Of a stretch of 64,000 bases of DNA, positions 51,399 through 60,088 are shown in pieces. Numbering within the stretch: position 1 is the first letter of the stretch; every line of letters begins with the position of its first letter. Under the pieces are notes generated by a model that did no database searches, was not told the DNA's origin, and saw only the letters and a list, made by a program, of their open reading frames with translations. The stretch is from Deltaproteobacteria bacterium (GTDB lineage Bacteria > Desulfobacterota > Desulfuromonadia > Geobacterales > Pseudopelobacteraceae): assembly GCA_016182975.1 (NCBI GenBank), contig JACPFJ010000005.1:39935-103934 (forward strand), read 5' to 3'. Both the position numbers and the translations under genes were made by a program.

Positions 51399-54011
51399 AT
51401 GGCAGAGCAGACCCCCATGATGAGGCAGTACCTGGAGATCAAGTCGGGACATCCCGACGCGATCCTCTTCTTCCGCATGGGGGACTTCTACGAGATGTTC
51501 CTCGACGACGCCCTGATTGCCGCGCGCATCCTCGACATCGCCCTGACCTCGCGCAACAAGGGGAGCAGCGACGAGATCCCCTTCTGCGGCGTCCCCTACC
51601 ATTCCGCCTCCCCCTACATCGCCAAACTGATCGAGGCCGGCCACAAGGTGGCCATCTGCGAGCAGGTGGAGGACCCCAGGCAGGCCAAGGGGATCGTGCG
51701 GCGCGAGGTGGTCAGGGTGGTCACCCCAGGCCTGTTGATCGAGACCGAGAGCCTCTCCCCGGAGGAGAACAACTACCTGCTGGCCCTCTGCCAGGGGAGC
51801 GGGGAACGCTGGGGGGTGACCTGGCTCGACCTCTCCACCGGCGAGTTCCGCGTGACGGAGCTGGCCGGGGCCCCGGCAACGGCCGCCGAGGCGGCCTGCG
51901 TCAACCCCCGCGAGGTGCTGCTCCCGGACGGGCTGGAAGCGGAGGGGCTCCCAGCCGACCTGCGCGCCTTCCTGGCGGAGCGGATCGTCTCCCGCGCGCC
52001 GGGGTGGGTCTATGAGCGCGACTACGCCGCCTCGCTCGTCTGCGGCCAGTTCGGCGCCGCCTCGGCCGAGGCCCTGGGGCTGGAGGGGATGCCGGCGGGG
52101 CTGATGGCGGCCGGGGCGGCGCTCTACTACCTGCGGGAGAACCGCAAGAGCGCCATCCCGCACATCCGCGACATCCGCGTCTACCAGCGCAGCGAGCACC
52201 TGGCCCTCGACCCGGCCACCCGCCGCAACCTGGAGATCACCGCCACCATGGCCGAGGGGCGCAAGAGCGGCTCGCTTCTGGGGTGCCTGGACCGCACCGC
52301 GACCGCCATGGGCACACGCCGCCTGAAGCAGTGGCTCTCCTACCCCCTGGTGGGGCTGGAGCCGATCCGCAGGCGCCTGGACGCGGTGGAGGAGCTGCTG
52401 GAGGCGGCCGAGCTGCGCGAGGAGCTGGTCGCGCAACTGCGGGAGATCGCCGACGTGGAACGCCTGAACGGCCGCATCGGCATGGCCTCGGCCTCCGGGC
52501 GCGACCTGCGGGCCCTGCACGATTCGCTCAGCCGCCTGCCGGCGCTGCTGGAGCGGCTGGCCCCGCTGCGGGCGCCGCTGCTCTGCTCGCTGGCGACGGA
52601 TATCGACCCCCTGGACGCAATCCGCGAATTGATCGGGCGCGGCATCGTGGAGACCCCCCCCTTTTCGCTGCGCGAGGGGGGGATCATCGCAGCGGGCCAT
52701 AATGCGGAACTGGACGAGCTGCGCACGATCAGCAGCGAGGGGAAGGGGTTCATCGCCCGGCTGGAGGCCCAGGAACGGGCGCGCACCGGCATCTCGACCC
52801 TCAAGATCCGCTACAACCGCGTCTTCGGCTACTCCATCGAGATCACCAAGAGCAACCTGGCCAATGTGCCGGCCGAGTACATCCGCCGCCAGACCCTGGC
52901 CAATGCCGAGCGCTTTATCACCGAGGAGCTGAAGAGCTACGAGGAGAAGGTGCTGGGGGCCGAGGATCGCATCTGCGACCTGGAATACGCCCTGTTCCAG
53001 GAGATCCGCGAACGGGTGGCCGGCCAGGCCGAACGGATCGCCCGCACCGCCGACGGCCTGGCCAGCCTGGACGCGCTGGTCTCCCTGGCCACGGTGGCGG
53101 GCGAGCGCAACTACTGCAAGCCGCTGGTGGACGATTCCGACGTGATCGAGATCAGGGACGGCCGCCACCCGGTGATCGAGTCGATGCGGCTCTCCGAGCG
53201 CTTCGTCCCCAACGACACCCTGCTGGACGGCAGTGAGAACCAGATCCTGATGATCACCGGCCCCAACATGGCAGGCAAGTCCACCTACATGCGCCAGGTG
53301 GCCCTGATCGCCCTGATGGCCCAGGCCGGCTCCTTCGTGCCCGCCGCCAGCGCCCGCATCGGCATCGCCGACCGCATCTTCACCCGCGTCGGCGCCGGGG
53401 ACAACCTGGCCCGCGGCCAGTCCACCTTCATGCTGGAGATGATGGAGGCGGCCGCCATCCTGAGGAGCGCCACCCCCAAAAGCCTGATCGTGATGGACGA
53501 GATCGGGCGCGGAACCTCCACCTTCGACGGGGTCTCAATAGCCTGGGCCGTGGCCGAATACATCCACGACGTCCCCGCCTGCCGCAGCCGGACCCTGTTC
53601 GCCACCCACTACCACGAGTTGACCGAGCTGGCGACGACCAGAGAGCGGATCAGGAACTTCACGGTTGCGGTCAGGGAGTGGAACGACCAGGTCATCTTCC
53701 TGCGCACCATCATCCCGGGCGGGGCCTCGCACTCCTACGGCATCCAGGTGGCCAGGCTGGCGGGCATGCCGGCCGACGTGATCGAGCGCGCCAGGGAGAT
53801 CCTGCACAACCTGGAGAAGGGGGAGTTCGAGGAGGGGGCGCCGCGCCTGGCCAAGGGGCGCAAGCAGCCGCAGAAGGAGCCTTCCCCCCAGTTCTCGCTC
53901 TTCGAGAGCAGCGAGGACCTCCTGAGGCAGCGGTTGAAGAAGGTGAACATCGCCACCCTGACCCCGCTGGAGGCGCTCAACCTGCTGGATGAGTTGAAGC
54001 GGATGGTGTGA
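51399..54011 (+). CDS. mutS: DNA mismatch repair protein MutS
   Basis: An 870-residue MutS. Domain I starts [27 protein letters not shown] with the mismatch-wedging Phe-x-Glu (GDFYEMF). The ATPase carries Walker [10 protein letters not shown] near residue 621, [12 protein letters not shown] and [10 protein letters not shown]. It ends [16 protein letters not shown], the usual MutS tail. ATG 51399 is the family start; the in-frame upstream extension is repeat D. A diverged copy of its last 70 bases lies at 59241-59312. MutL is not nearby. Confidence 0.96.
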   Translation: MAEQTPMMRQYLEIKSGHPDAILFFRMGDFYEMFLDDALIAARILDIALTSRNKGSSDEIPFCGVPYHSASPYIAKLIEAGHKVAICEQVEDPRQAKGIVRREVVRVVTPGLLIETESLSPEENNYLLALCQGSGERWGVTWLDLSTGEFRVTELAGAPATAAEAACVNPREVLLPDGLEAEGLPADLRAFLAERIVSRAPGWVYERDYAASLVCGQFGAASAEALGLEGMPAGLMAAGAALYYLRENRKSAIPHIRDIRVYQRSEHLALDPATRRNLEITATMAEGRKSGSLLGCLDRTATAMGTRRLKQWLSYPLVGLEPIRRRLDAVEELLEAAELREELVAQLREIADVERLNGRIGMASASGRDLRALHDSLSRLPALLERLAPLRAPLLCSLATDIDPLDAIRELIGRGIVETPPFSLREGGIIAAGHNAELDELRTISSEGKGFIARLEAQERARTGISTLKIRYNRVFGYSIEITKSNLANVPAEYIRRQTLANAERFITEELKSYEEKVLGAEDRICDLEYALFQEIRERVAGQAERIARTADGLASLDALVSLATVAGERNYCKPLVDDSDVIEIRDGRHPVIESMRLSERFVPNDTLLDGSENQILMITGPNMAGKSTYMRQVALIALMAQAGSFVPAASARIGIADRIFTRVGAGDNLARGQSTFMLEMMEAAAILRSATPKSLIVMDEIGRGTSTFDGVSIAWAVAEYIHDVPACRSRTLFATHYHELTELATTRERIRNFTVAVREWNDQVIFLRTIIPGGASHSYGIQVARLAGMPADVIERAREILHNLEKGEFEEGAPRLAKGRKQPQKEPSPQFSLFESSEDLLRQRLKKVNIATLTPLEALNLLDELKRMV

Positions 54012-54016
54012 GTTGC

Positions 54017-54212
54017 GCCTTGACAATGACCCGAATCCGTGACGTCTTCCGGGCTCCTCTCGCTTAGAATGCCTAAGTCCCGGCGTTTCAGGCATGAGTT
54101 CCGGCTCTGGCGCAGTTCACCTGACACATTCGGCATGTTTTCCGCGGGCGGCGATTGACTCCGGCATTTCGCTCGCTCCGCCCTCCAGACGTCACGGATT
54201 CGGGAATGACAT
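54017..54212. mobile_element. MITE-like element behind mutS
   Basis: CGAATCCGTGACGTC at 54032-54046 and GACGTCACGGATTCG at 54188-54202 are perfect 15-base inverted ends, extended outward by AATGACC / GGAATGAC and inward by TCC...CTCGC / GCGAGC...GGA. About 190 bases, no coding capacity. It also contains TGCCTAAGTCCCGGCGTTTC AGGCA. It fits a non-autonomous transposon remnant. Confidence 0.5.
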
Positions 54213-54230
54213 TTTGGGAGGAAAGTAATC

Positions 54231-54653
54231 ATGGTTCTGTGGAAGACGCAGACAACATTGGATCATCTCAAAGAGAGATCGAGGAACACCCTGGTCGAAC
54301 ATCTGGGGATCGAATTTCTCGAGATTGGCGATGATTATCTGAAGGCGAGGATGCCGGTCGACAACAGGACAAAACAGCCGACCGGGTTGCTCCATGGCGG
54401 CGCCTCGGTCGTACTGGCCGAGACATTGGGGAGCGTCGCGGCAAGACTATGCGTAGATAGCGGAAAGAAAGGGATTGTCGGACTTGAAATAAACGCAAAT
54501 CATATACGTCCCGTTCATGATGGGTGGGTTACAGGCATAACGAAGCCGATCCATGTCGGCAGCGCTACCCAAGTATGGGAAATCAGGATCTATAACGAGG
54601 AGGACAAACTTGTTTGCGCTTCACGGCTAACTGTGGCGAACATCGATAATTAG
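54231..54653 (+). CDS. Hotdog-fold thioesterase (PaaI/MenI type)
   Basis: A 140-residue hotdog protein. LEIGDDYLKARMPVDNRTKQPTGLLHGGASVVLAETLGSVAA contains the HGG motif and the acidic residue (Glu of AETLGS) of the PaaI/YdiI group, which hydrolyses acyl- or aroyl-CoA such as DHNA-CoA in menaquinone synthesis. KGIVGLEINANHIRPV follows. Start ATG has GGGAGG upstream. Which CoA ester it cuts is not clear from the neighbours. Confidence 0.88.
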   Translation: MVLWKTQTTLDHLKERSRNTLVEHLGIEFLEIGDDYLKARMPVDNRTKQPTGLLHGGASVVLAETLGSVAARLCVDSGKKGIVGLEINANHIRPVHDGWVTGITKPIHVGSATQVWEIRIYNEEDKLVCASRLTVANIDN

Positions 54654-54749
54654 GCTATCCACGGCTAATCGGATTGCCTGTCCCGCACGTTCAAGGTGCT
54701 CGGGCCGTGCCTGGCACGGCGCGTCACGGTCGGCTCCGGAGCTAATGCA

Positions 54750-54820
54750 TTGACGGAGCCACGCTTCGGGTGGTATATATCAGCAAGATAAGGTGTTTCA
54801 CTAGCCATCACATCTTGCTA
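54750..54820 (+). promoter_or_regulatory. Promoter and 5' hairpin of the CBS gene
   Basis: TTGACG at 54750-54755, an 18-base spacer and TATATA at 54774-54779. Just downstream AGCAAGAT and ATCTTGCT form an eight-pair stem around a ~22-base loop, followed by ATCTTTT, so the leader could attenuate or stabilise. AGAAGGAGGAAA precedes the ATG at 54844. Confidence 0.5.
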
Positions 54821-54843
54821 TCTTTTCAGAAGGAGGAAATTAC

Positions 54844-55278
54844 ATGAAAAACGTCAGGGACATACTTCGGGGCAAGGCCTATAACGGCGTCTTCACCATT
54901 GCTCCGGAAGCAACGGTGTTGTCTGCAATCGAACAAATGGCGGAGAAGAATATCGGCGCGCTCCTGGTAATGGAGGGTGACAAGCTGGTGGGGATCATCA
55001 CCGAGCGCGATTACGCCAGAAAGGTGATCCTGGCGGGAAAATCATCCAGCAATACGCTGGTTCAAGAGATCATGGACCAGAAACTGCTGGTCATCCAGCC
55101 CGGCACAACCATCGAAGAGTGCATGGCCCTCATGATCGAGAATTTTGTGCGCTACCTTCCGGTCGTCGAGGATGGCCGGGTCATCAGCGTCATATCAATG
55201 GGTAACGTGGTCAATACGATCATTTCCGAGCAGAACATCGTGATCAATAACCTGCAGCAATACATCATGCAGGGTTGA
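54844..55278 (+). CDS. Tandem CBS-domain protein
   Basis: A 144-residue protein made of two CBS domains: VFTIAPEATVLSAIEQMAEKNIGALLVMEGDKLVGIITERDYARK and LLVIQPGTTIEECMALMIENFVRYLPVVEDGRVISVISMGNVV. CBS pairs bind adenine nucleotides and act as energy sensors. The partner is unknown. Strong ribosome site, own promoter and a terminator: single-gene unit. Confidence 0.92.
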   Translation: MKNVRDILRGKAYNGVFTIAPEATVLSAIEQMAEKNIGALLVMEGDKLVGIITERDYARKVILAGKSSSNTLVQEIMDQKLLVIQPGTTIEECMALMIENFVRYLPVVEDGRVISVISMGNVVNTIISEQNIVINNLQQYIMQG

Positions 55279-55332
55279 ACCGAATCGCTGCCGGCACAAA
55301 GTCAATATCAGATCAAAGGCATAACAGACATC

Positions 55333-55362
55333 AAGGCGGCACCTCCGGGGCCGCCTTTTTTT
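55333..55362 (+). terminator. Intrinsic terminator after the CBS gene
   Basis: AAGGCGGC, nine-base loop, GCCGCCTT followed by a T-run. It lies between the convergent CBS and Fe-S genes. Confidence 0.85.
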
Positions 55363-55414
55363 GTCCCTGAAAACCAGGCAGCACGGAGGAGAAGAGCCGG
55401 CTGCGGGCCGTGTG

Positions 55415-56191
55415 TCATTGACCGACCGGGCAGACCGAGTAGCATTTGAAACAATGGTATTGGTAGCCGATGAAAGAGGCCTGGTACAGGCGCATGTATT
55501 CCGGGCTGCGCATCATTTTTTTCTGCTCTTCGGCCGTGCTGTCGACAAACCTGGTCCAGAAACGGATATTGGCCCCGATACCGTACGGTTGCGAGTGGGC
55601 CATGCATTTCATCTGCTCCGTCTTCCCCTCGGCATCCAAGGCGCCGCCCTGGCAGTTTTTCACGCAGAGATCGCAGTGGTTGCACAACTCTCCGCTAACC
55701 TGTGCATCGGAGGGCAGCTCGATATCGCTCAGAACGGTGCTGAAAAGCACCCTGGCGCCTAGTGTCGGGTGGATAACGAGGTTGTGGCGGCCCCAGTTGC
55801 CGAGCCCGGCGGCGATCGCGGCGTGACGGTGGGAGAAATCCGCGATCAGCCCGAATTTGGCCTCCGGCGAGACGTTGGCCGGATACGATGCCGGCGTCGT
55901 CATCGCCTTGACCTTGCATTCCCGCTCCAGATAGCGCGACAGCCTGTAGTTGCACGATTCCATGAACTCCATGGTGCCCATCCGGCCCGACATGGCGATC
56001 CTCATGTTCTCGCTCTCGCAGTGGGAGGCCTCCCGATAGGCCATGACGATCAACGTCTTTGCCTGGGGGAAGATGCTATCGAGTGCCGGCGTCAGCGGGC
56101 TGTCATAGTCGCTTGCCGCGGCGAATCCCACATCATCGACGCCCAGATCCAGGGCGAACTCCCTGATTTTGCGCTTCATGGCCTCCTTCAT
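55415..56191 (-). CDS. Epoxyqueuosine reductase-like 4Fe-4S protein
   Basis: A 258-residue protein from ATG 56191 (GGGAGG upstream). It has the N-terminal DUF1730-like region (GVDDVGFAAASDY, LIVMAYREAS) and a ferredoxin part: ELCNHCDLCVKNCQGGAL and a C-terminal HCFKCYSVCPVGQ. This is the QueG-type cofactor/Fe-S pattern also used by reductive-dehalogenase relatives, but it is shorter than QueG and lacks its C-terminal HEAT part. No vitamin B12 motif was identified. It diverges from an HxlR regulator and a flavin oxidoreductase, so it may be a redox enzyme in that regulon. Function otherwise unknown. Confidence 0.75.
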   Translation of the reverse strand: MKEAMKRKIREFALDLGVDDVGFAAASDYDSPLTPALDSIFPQAKTLIVMAYREASHCESENMRIAMSGRMGTMEFMESCNYRLSRYLERECKVKAMTTPASYPANVSPEAKFGLIADFSHRHAAIAAGLGNWGRHNLVIHPTLGARVLFSTVLSDIELPSDAQVSGELCNHCDLCVKNCQGGALDAEGKTEQMKCMAHSQPYGIGANIRFWTRFVDSTAEEQKKMMRSPEYMRLYQASFIGYQYHCFKCYSVCPVGQ

Positions 56192-56281
56192 CGGCTTCCT
56201 CCCTTTCTCGTTGGCGCGTTTCAGTCGGTCTGGCTGCGCGAAGTCGCTTTTCATTTGCAAGCGTGTCGATTGAAACATGGT

Positions 56282-56300
56282 CACTTGCAAAATGCAAGTG
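56282..56300. promoter_or_regulatory. Palindromic operator for the HxlR regulator
   Basis: CACTTGCA-AAA-TGCAAGTG is a perfect 8-3-8 palindrome in the intergenic region between the divergent Fe-S gene (start 56191) and hxlR-type gene (start 56323). A second half-like site, TCATTTGCAAG, lies 30 bases away near 56252. Both are well placed for control of the divergent promoters. Confidence 0.65.
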
Positions 56301-56322
56301 GAAAAGCTATGCTGTGTATGCC

Positions 56323-56712
56323 ATGACAAAAACGACCGAACCAACAGTGTCTCTTCCCCGAAGCTTCAGGTCAACTTGCCCGATTACCTGCGTCCTCGAC
56401 ATCCTGGGTGACAAGTGGACCCTGCTGGTGATCCGCGACCTGTTTCTCAACAAGCACCGCTTTGGCGAGTTTGCCGAATCTCCCGAAGGGATACCCACCA
56501 ATATCCTGGCGGACCGGCTCAAGCGGCTCGAAGCGGAGGGGATCGTGAAAAAGGTGCCCTACCAGTCCAATCCGCCGAGGATGGAATACTTCCTGACCTC
56601 GAAGGGGGCCGATCTGGGGAGGGTGCTGGCGGCGATGCGGAAATGGGCCGAGCACCACGTGCCGGGCGCCAAGGGACCGGATATCTTCCCGGTCCCCGAA
56701 ATCCGCGATTGA
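56323..56712 (+). CDS. HxlR-family transcriptional regulator
   Basis: A 129-residue winged-helix protein. STCPITCVLDILGDKWTLLVIRDLFLNKHRFGEFAES is the HxlR signature, with a Cys (in CPIT) at the position used as redox or quinone sensor in relatives such as HypR/QorR. ATG 56323 is chosen over an upstream frame that runs through the operator. It probably represses itself and both redox neighbours through the palindrome at 56282-56300. Confidence 0.92.
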   Translation: MTKTTEPTVSLPRSFRSTCPITCVLDILGDKWTLLVIRDLFLNKHRFGEFAESPEGIPTNILADRLKRLEAEGIVKKVPYQSNPPRMEYFLTSKGADLGRVLAAMRKWAEHHVPGAKGPDIFPVPEIRD

Positions 56713-56764
56713 TCACACTTTGGGAATAATTCAGACCCGGATCTTGAAATAAAAAGGAGTGGCT

Positions 56765-57862
56765 ATGGGAACTTTATTCGAAACCACGCGCATCAATGCA
56801 ATGGAGTTGGCAAACCGCTTCGTTTTTTCGGCAACCTGGCTCGGATTGGCCGATGAGGATGGGCACTCCACGGCAAGGCAGGCCGAATATCTGGCGGAGA
56901 TTGCCCGCCGGGGCGTGGGGTTGATCATTACCGGCCATGCCTGCGTGACGCCGGAGGGGAAGGCGGGCCCGCGGCAAACGGCCGCCTGTGACGACCGCTT
57001 TCTGCCGGGGCTCAAGGCTATGGCCGCTGCCGTTCACGACGCAAGGGGCAAGGTTGTGCTCCAGATCTCCCATGCCGGCTGCTACGCCCCGGCAGGCCTG
57101 ACCGGGCTCGATCTGGTGGGGCCTTCGCCCCCCGATGCCACGGAGTTTCCCAACTGTCGGGAGCTGACCGTCGCCGGGATCGGGCAGATCGTCGCGGCGT
57201 TCGGGCAGAGCGCCGCAAGGGCCAGGAAAGCCGGTTTCGACGGGGTCCAGATCCATGCCGCCCATGGCTACCTCCTGAGCCAGTTCCTATCCCCCTATTT
57301 CAACAAGCGAACGGACAGCTACGGCGGCAGCATCGAGAATCGGGCCCGCATCGTCATCGAGACGCTCCGGGCCATCAGGGGTGCGGTCGGCGCGGATTTT
57401 CCGGTGCTTATCAAGATGAACGCCGAGGATTTCGTCCGGGGCGGGCTCACGGTGGAGGAGATGCTCCGGGTGGCCGCCCTGCTGGAGCAGGCGGGCATCG
57501 ACGCCATCGAGATGAGCGGCGGGACCATCGCTTCGGGGGCCTTGATCCCCATAAGGGCCGGCGTCCTGGAGCGGGAAGGCGAGGCCTACTACCGGGAGGC
57601 CGCGGCCCGCTTCAAGGAGGTCAGCGGCGTTCCTCTGCTGCTGGTGGGCGGCATCCGTTCCTTTGAGGTATGCGAAGAGCTGGTCGGGAAGGGGCGGGCC
57701 GACTACATCTCCCTGTCACGCCCCCTCATCTGCGAGCCGGACCTGATCGAGCGCTGGAAATCGGGGGATACCGGGAAATCCGCCTGCATATCCTGCAACG
57801 GATGTCTCAAGTCCGGAATGAGGGGGAGAGGTGTAAGCTGCGTGCTGGCGCCATCTAGTTGA
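56765..57862 (+). CDS. Old yellow enzyme-type NADH:flavin oxidoreductase
   Basis: A 365-residue FMN TIM-barrel enzyme. LANRFVFSATWLGLADEDG, QISHAGCYA, GFDGVQIHAAHGYLLSQFLSPYFNKRTDSYGGSIENRAR (substrate His pair) and LVGGIRSFEVCEELV are family blocks. The C-terminus carries CISCNGCLKSGMRG and a final Cys, like the Fe-S site of 2-enoate/dienoyl-CoA reductases, but the pyridine-nucleotide domain is absent. ATG 56765 has AAGGAG five bases upstream. It reduces activated C=C bonds or quinone-like substrates; co-regulated with HxlR by context. Confidence 0.9.
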   Translation: MGTLFETTRINAMELANRFVFSATWLGLADEDGHSTARQAEYLAEIARRGVGLIITGHACVTPEGKAGPRQTAACDDRFLPGLKAMAAAVHDARGKVVLQISHAGCYAPAGLTGLDLVGPSPPDATEFPNCRELTVAGIGQIVAAFGQSAARARKAGFDGVQIHAAHGYLLSQFLSPYFNKRTDSYGGSIENRARIVIETLRAIRGAVGADFPVLIKMNAEDFVRGGLTVEEMLRVAALLEQAGIDAIEMSGGTIASGALIPIRAGVLEREGEAYYREAAARFKEVSGVPLLLVGGIRSFEVCEELVGKGRADYISLSRPLICEPDLIERWKSGDTGKSACISCNGCLKSGMRGRGVSCVLAPSS

Positions 57863-57913
57863 CCCCAGCAGACTTTTTGATTGCAATTCAATTTTACATG
57901 TTCGTAACTGGGG

Positions 57914-57969
57914 TTCAGGGGGCAGGATATATATTGACCAATAGTTTTTATATACTATGTCCCCTGAAT
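57914..57969. repeat. TTCAGGGGGCA inverted repeat
   Basis: TTCAGGGGGCA (57914-57924) and TGTCCCCTGAA (57959-57969) are near-perfect inverted copies around an AT-rich stretch with TATATATTGACCAA. Palindromic intergenic repeat, no T-run. Confidence 0.6.
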
Positions 57970-58017
57970 TCCCCACCCTCACCATTCACGCAAAAACCCC
58001 CATCAAAAACAACGCAT

Positions 58018-58050
58018 TGACAAATATAAAATAGCACTTTATATTTGTCA
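58018..58050. promoter_or_regulatory. 13-base palindrome over the ATPase start region
   Basis: TGACAAATATAAA (58018-58030), seven-base centre, TTTATATTTGTCA (58038-58050): perfect 13+13 inverted repeat ending two bases before the ATG at 58053. It overlaps any ribosome site and looks like an operator or an RNA hairpin that would control the gene. Confidence 0.65.
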
Positions 58051-58052
58051 GC

Positions 58053-59312
58053 ATGTACATCCGTCGCCACCTTTCCGAAACCCTGCGAAAAGCCATGGGA
58101 CAGTTTCCGGCCGTGCTGGTCACCGGTCCGCGCCAGGCGGGCAAGACCACCCTTCTCCAGCATGAGGCCGGCGATGCGTTCGGCTATGTCAGCTTCGACG
58201 ACACCATGGAACGCTCCTTTGCCCTGACCGATCCCAACGGTTTTTTCGACCGCTTCGGCGACAGGCCTGTGATCCTCGACGAAATCCAGTATGTGCCCGA
58301 ACTGCTCCCCTCGCTCAAGCTGCGCATCGACAGAAACCGGCACCGCAATGGCCGCTGGCTCTTGACCGGTTCGCAGCAGTTCCACCTGATGCGCAATGTC
58401 AGCGAATCGCTGGCCGGGCGGATCGCCATCCTCGATCAGCTTCCATTCAGCATTGCCGAACAGTCCGGGAGGGGGGAACTGTCCCTTGAGCAGATCCTCT
58501 GGAACGGCTGTTATCCCGAACCGGCGCTCAACCCGGAAAAACGGGAGCTCTGGCTGCGCGCCTATATCCAGACCTACCTGGAGCGGGATGTGCGCCAGTT
58601 GCAGAATATCCGCGATCTGCGCGCCTTTGAACAGTTTGTCGCCCTGGCCTGCGCCCGCCACTCCCAGGAGTTCAACAGTGCATTTTTTTCGCGCGAGACC
58701 GGCGTTACCCTGCCGACCGCCAAGTCGTGGGCCGGCCTGCTGGAGGCATCATATCTGCTCTATCTGCTGCCGCCGTTTTTCAACAACCTGGGCAAGCGGA
58801 TCACCAAGGCTCCCAAACTCTACATGCTCGATCCGGCGATTGTCGCGTTTCTCACCCGTCAGCCGAGCGCCGGGGCGGCCTTGGCCGGTGCCATGGGTGG
58901 GGCGCTTTTTGAAGGGTTGCTGGTGGTGGAGGCGGTCAAGGCATTCACGAACAGAGGGCTGAAGCCGGCGCTCTGGTACTGGCGCTCCCACGACGGGCTG
59001 GAGGTGGATCTGATCCTGCAAAGGAGCGGGAAGTTGGTGCCGGTCGAGATAAAACTGACCACCACGCCACTGCCGACACACCTGGAAAGCCTCAAACGGT
59101 TTCGCTCTCTGGCTGGCGAAGAGAGTTGCGAACCGGGTATCCTGGTCTGCCGGGTAACGGATGAGCAGCCGCTCCCCTTCGGGATTATGGCGGTACCATG
59201 GCAGAATTTTCCGATCTGGCTGGCACGGAATATAGAAGATGGTGAACACGCCACCCTCCCCCCACCTCTTGAGGCGTTGAACCTCCCGGACGAGCTAAAG
59301 CGGATGGCGTGA
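58053..59312 (+). CDS. AAA/DUF4143 ATPase with a MutS-like C-terminal tail
   Basis: A 419-residue protein. The AAA_14 part has LVTGPRQAGKTTLL (Walker A, residues 23-36), VILDEIQYVPELLPSL (Walker B) and LTGSQQF. The DUF4143 part carries WYWRSHDGLEVDLIL and VPVEIKLT, the remnant nuclease-like signature. The natural end is near IWLARN. The last ~24 residues, HATLPPPLEALNLPDELKRMA, match the MutS end, and bases 59241-59312 resemble mutS 53942-54011. No ribosome site is seen; a palindrome covers that spot. Function of this family is unsettled; many are accessory genes with autoregulation. Confidence 0.85.
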   Translation: MYIRRHLSETLRKAMGQFPAVLVTGPRQAGKTTLLQHEAGDAFGYVSFDDTMERSFALTDPNGFFDRFGDRPVILDEIQYVPELLPSLKLRIDRNRHRNGRWLLTGSQQFHLMRNVSESLAGRIAILDQLPFSIAEQSGRGELSLEQILWNGCYPEPALNPEKRELWLRAYIQTYLERDVRQLQNIRDLRAFEQFVALACARHSQEFNSAFFSRETGVTLPTAKSWAGLLEASYLLYLLPPFFNNLGKRITKAPKLYMLDPAIVAFLTRQPSAGAALAGAMGGALFEGLLVVEAVKAFTNRGLKPALWYWRSHDGLEVDLILQRSGKLVPVEIKLTTTPLPTHLESLKRFRSLAGEESCEPGILVCRVTDEQPLPFGIMAVPWQNFPIWLARNIEDGEHATLPPPLEALNLPDELKRMA

Positions 59313-59500
59313 GCGTTGTCATCGGTTCCTCGTATTCCGCCACAGCCACCTTTCGCCCCCCATTTCCCGCTGATTCATCCAATCCAATGGAGAGGTTTCG
59401 GAATAAATTAACGGCATCACACGGTTATGTTTGACATTAGCTTGCGTTTTTGCTACTCCGGGAGCATGGGTTTGCGATGTGCCGTGTCATGGGAGGGGTA

Positions 59501-59539
59501 ATGTGTGAGCAGGTGTCAAAGGGTGATATCGAGATATGA
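59501..59539 (+). CDS. Tiny ORF with a strong ribosome site before a terminator
   Basis: GGGAGGGGTA directly precedes ATG, and the 12-residue frame MCEQVSKGDIEI stops on the first base of a terminator stem. It could be a leader peptide, a truncated gene start or chance. TTGACA at 59431-59436 lies 70 bases upstream with only a weak -10. The rest of the 383-base gap (59313-59695) holds the terminator and the inverted repeat listed separately. Confidence 0.3.
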   Translation: MCEQVSKGDIEI

Positions 59540-59577
59540 AGGCCCCGCGTTCCGGCAACGGAATTCGGGGCCTTTTT
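59539..59577 (+). terminator. Intrinsic terminator
   Basis: AAGGCCCCG (59539-59547) pairs with CGGGGCCTT (59566-59574), then TTT. A second small stem lies in the loop (TTCCGGCAACGGAA). It ends whatever short transcript starts upstream, perhaps the tiny ORF. Confidence 0.8.
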
Positions 59578-59605
59578 GTCTGATGGGGGAGGCTCCAGGG
59601 TCGGT

Positions 59606-59657
59606 GTTTATTTGTTTACTAACGCTGACTTGAATGCGGCTTGATAAACAAATAAAC
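59606..59657. repeat. GTTTATTTGTTTA inverted repeat, possible recombination or binding site
   Basis: GTTTATTTGTTTA (59606-59618) and TAAACAAATAAAC (59645-59657) are perfect 13-base inverted copies with a 26-base centre. Outside them CTCCAGGGTCGGT and AACGTTCCCGGAG continue the match imperfectly. It lies 39 bases before the hypothetical gene at 59696 and resembles protein-binding or attachment sites of mobile elements. Confidence 0.5.
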
Positions 59658-59695
59658 AACGTTCCCGGAGAGGTCCTGGATAATGAAGAGGGAAC

Positions 59696-60046
59696 ATGCT
59701 TAAGGAGATGAAGGCATATGGCCACCTGAAGCCGGGACAGAAGGGGACACAGCGACTGGTGGCCCGTTTTGGAACTGCGCTGGTCTGTGTGCGGTACCGA
59801 TATGATGAGCGGACAGGGGACAACCTGACGACGGCTGAGATCATTGTGGACAGACGGCCCAGGTTGGCGCCCCGCTTCCGTGACGCGGACATGGTTGCCG
59901 TTGCCGTGCCGTACACCGAAACGGCGCTACGGAATAAGCTGAAAGCCGCAGGGGGGCGATGGAATCCGGAGGAACGGGTCTGGCAGGTCTGTTTTGGTGC
60001 GATTCGGGGGGACACGGCACTGGTGGAGCGAATAATGAGGGAGTAG
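59696..60046 (+). CDS. Conserved hypothetical protein of accessory regions
   Basis: A 116-residue protein: MLKEMKAYGHLKPGQKGTQRLVARFG, ALVCVRYRYDERTGDNLTTAEIIVD, and a C-terminal ALRNKLKAAGGRWNPEERVWQVCFGA that looks like a domain in which a GGRW motif is followed by a strand. I recall similar short proteins near integrases and transposons, but no function. It sits between an inverted repeat and an array of palindromic TATATA sites, which may be its binding sites. Confidence 0.55.
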   Translation: MLKEMKAYGHLKPGQKGTQRLVARFGTALVCVRYRYDERTGDNLTTAEIIVDRRPRLAPRFRDADMVAVAVPYTETALRNKLKAAGGRWNPEERVWQVCFGAIRGDTALVERIMRE

Positions 60047-60088
60047 ACGGCAGGGCGGGCATTGTGCGAGCGTACCGAACCGGCAGTG

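Noticed and set aside
54060..54100. Third full copy of the structured leader
   Set aside because: Shares GTCCCGG and GCGTTTCAG but lacks the CCGGG return arm and the upstream promoter; kept only as a possible relation in the MITE-like element.
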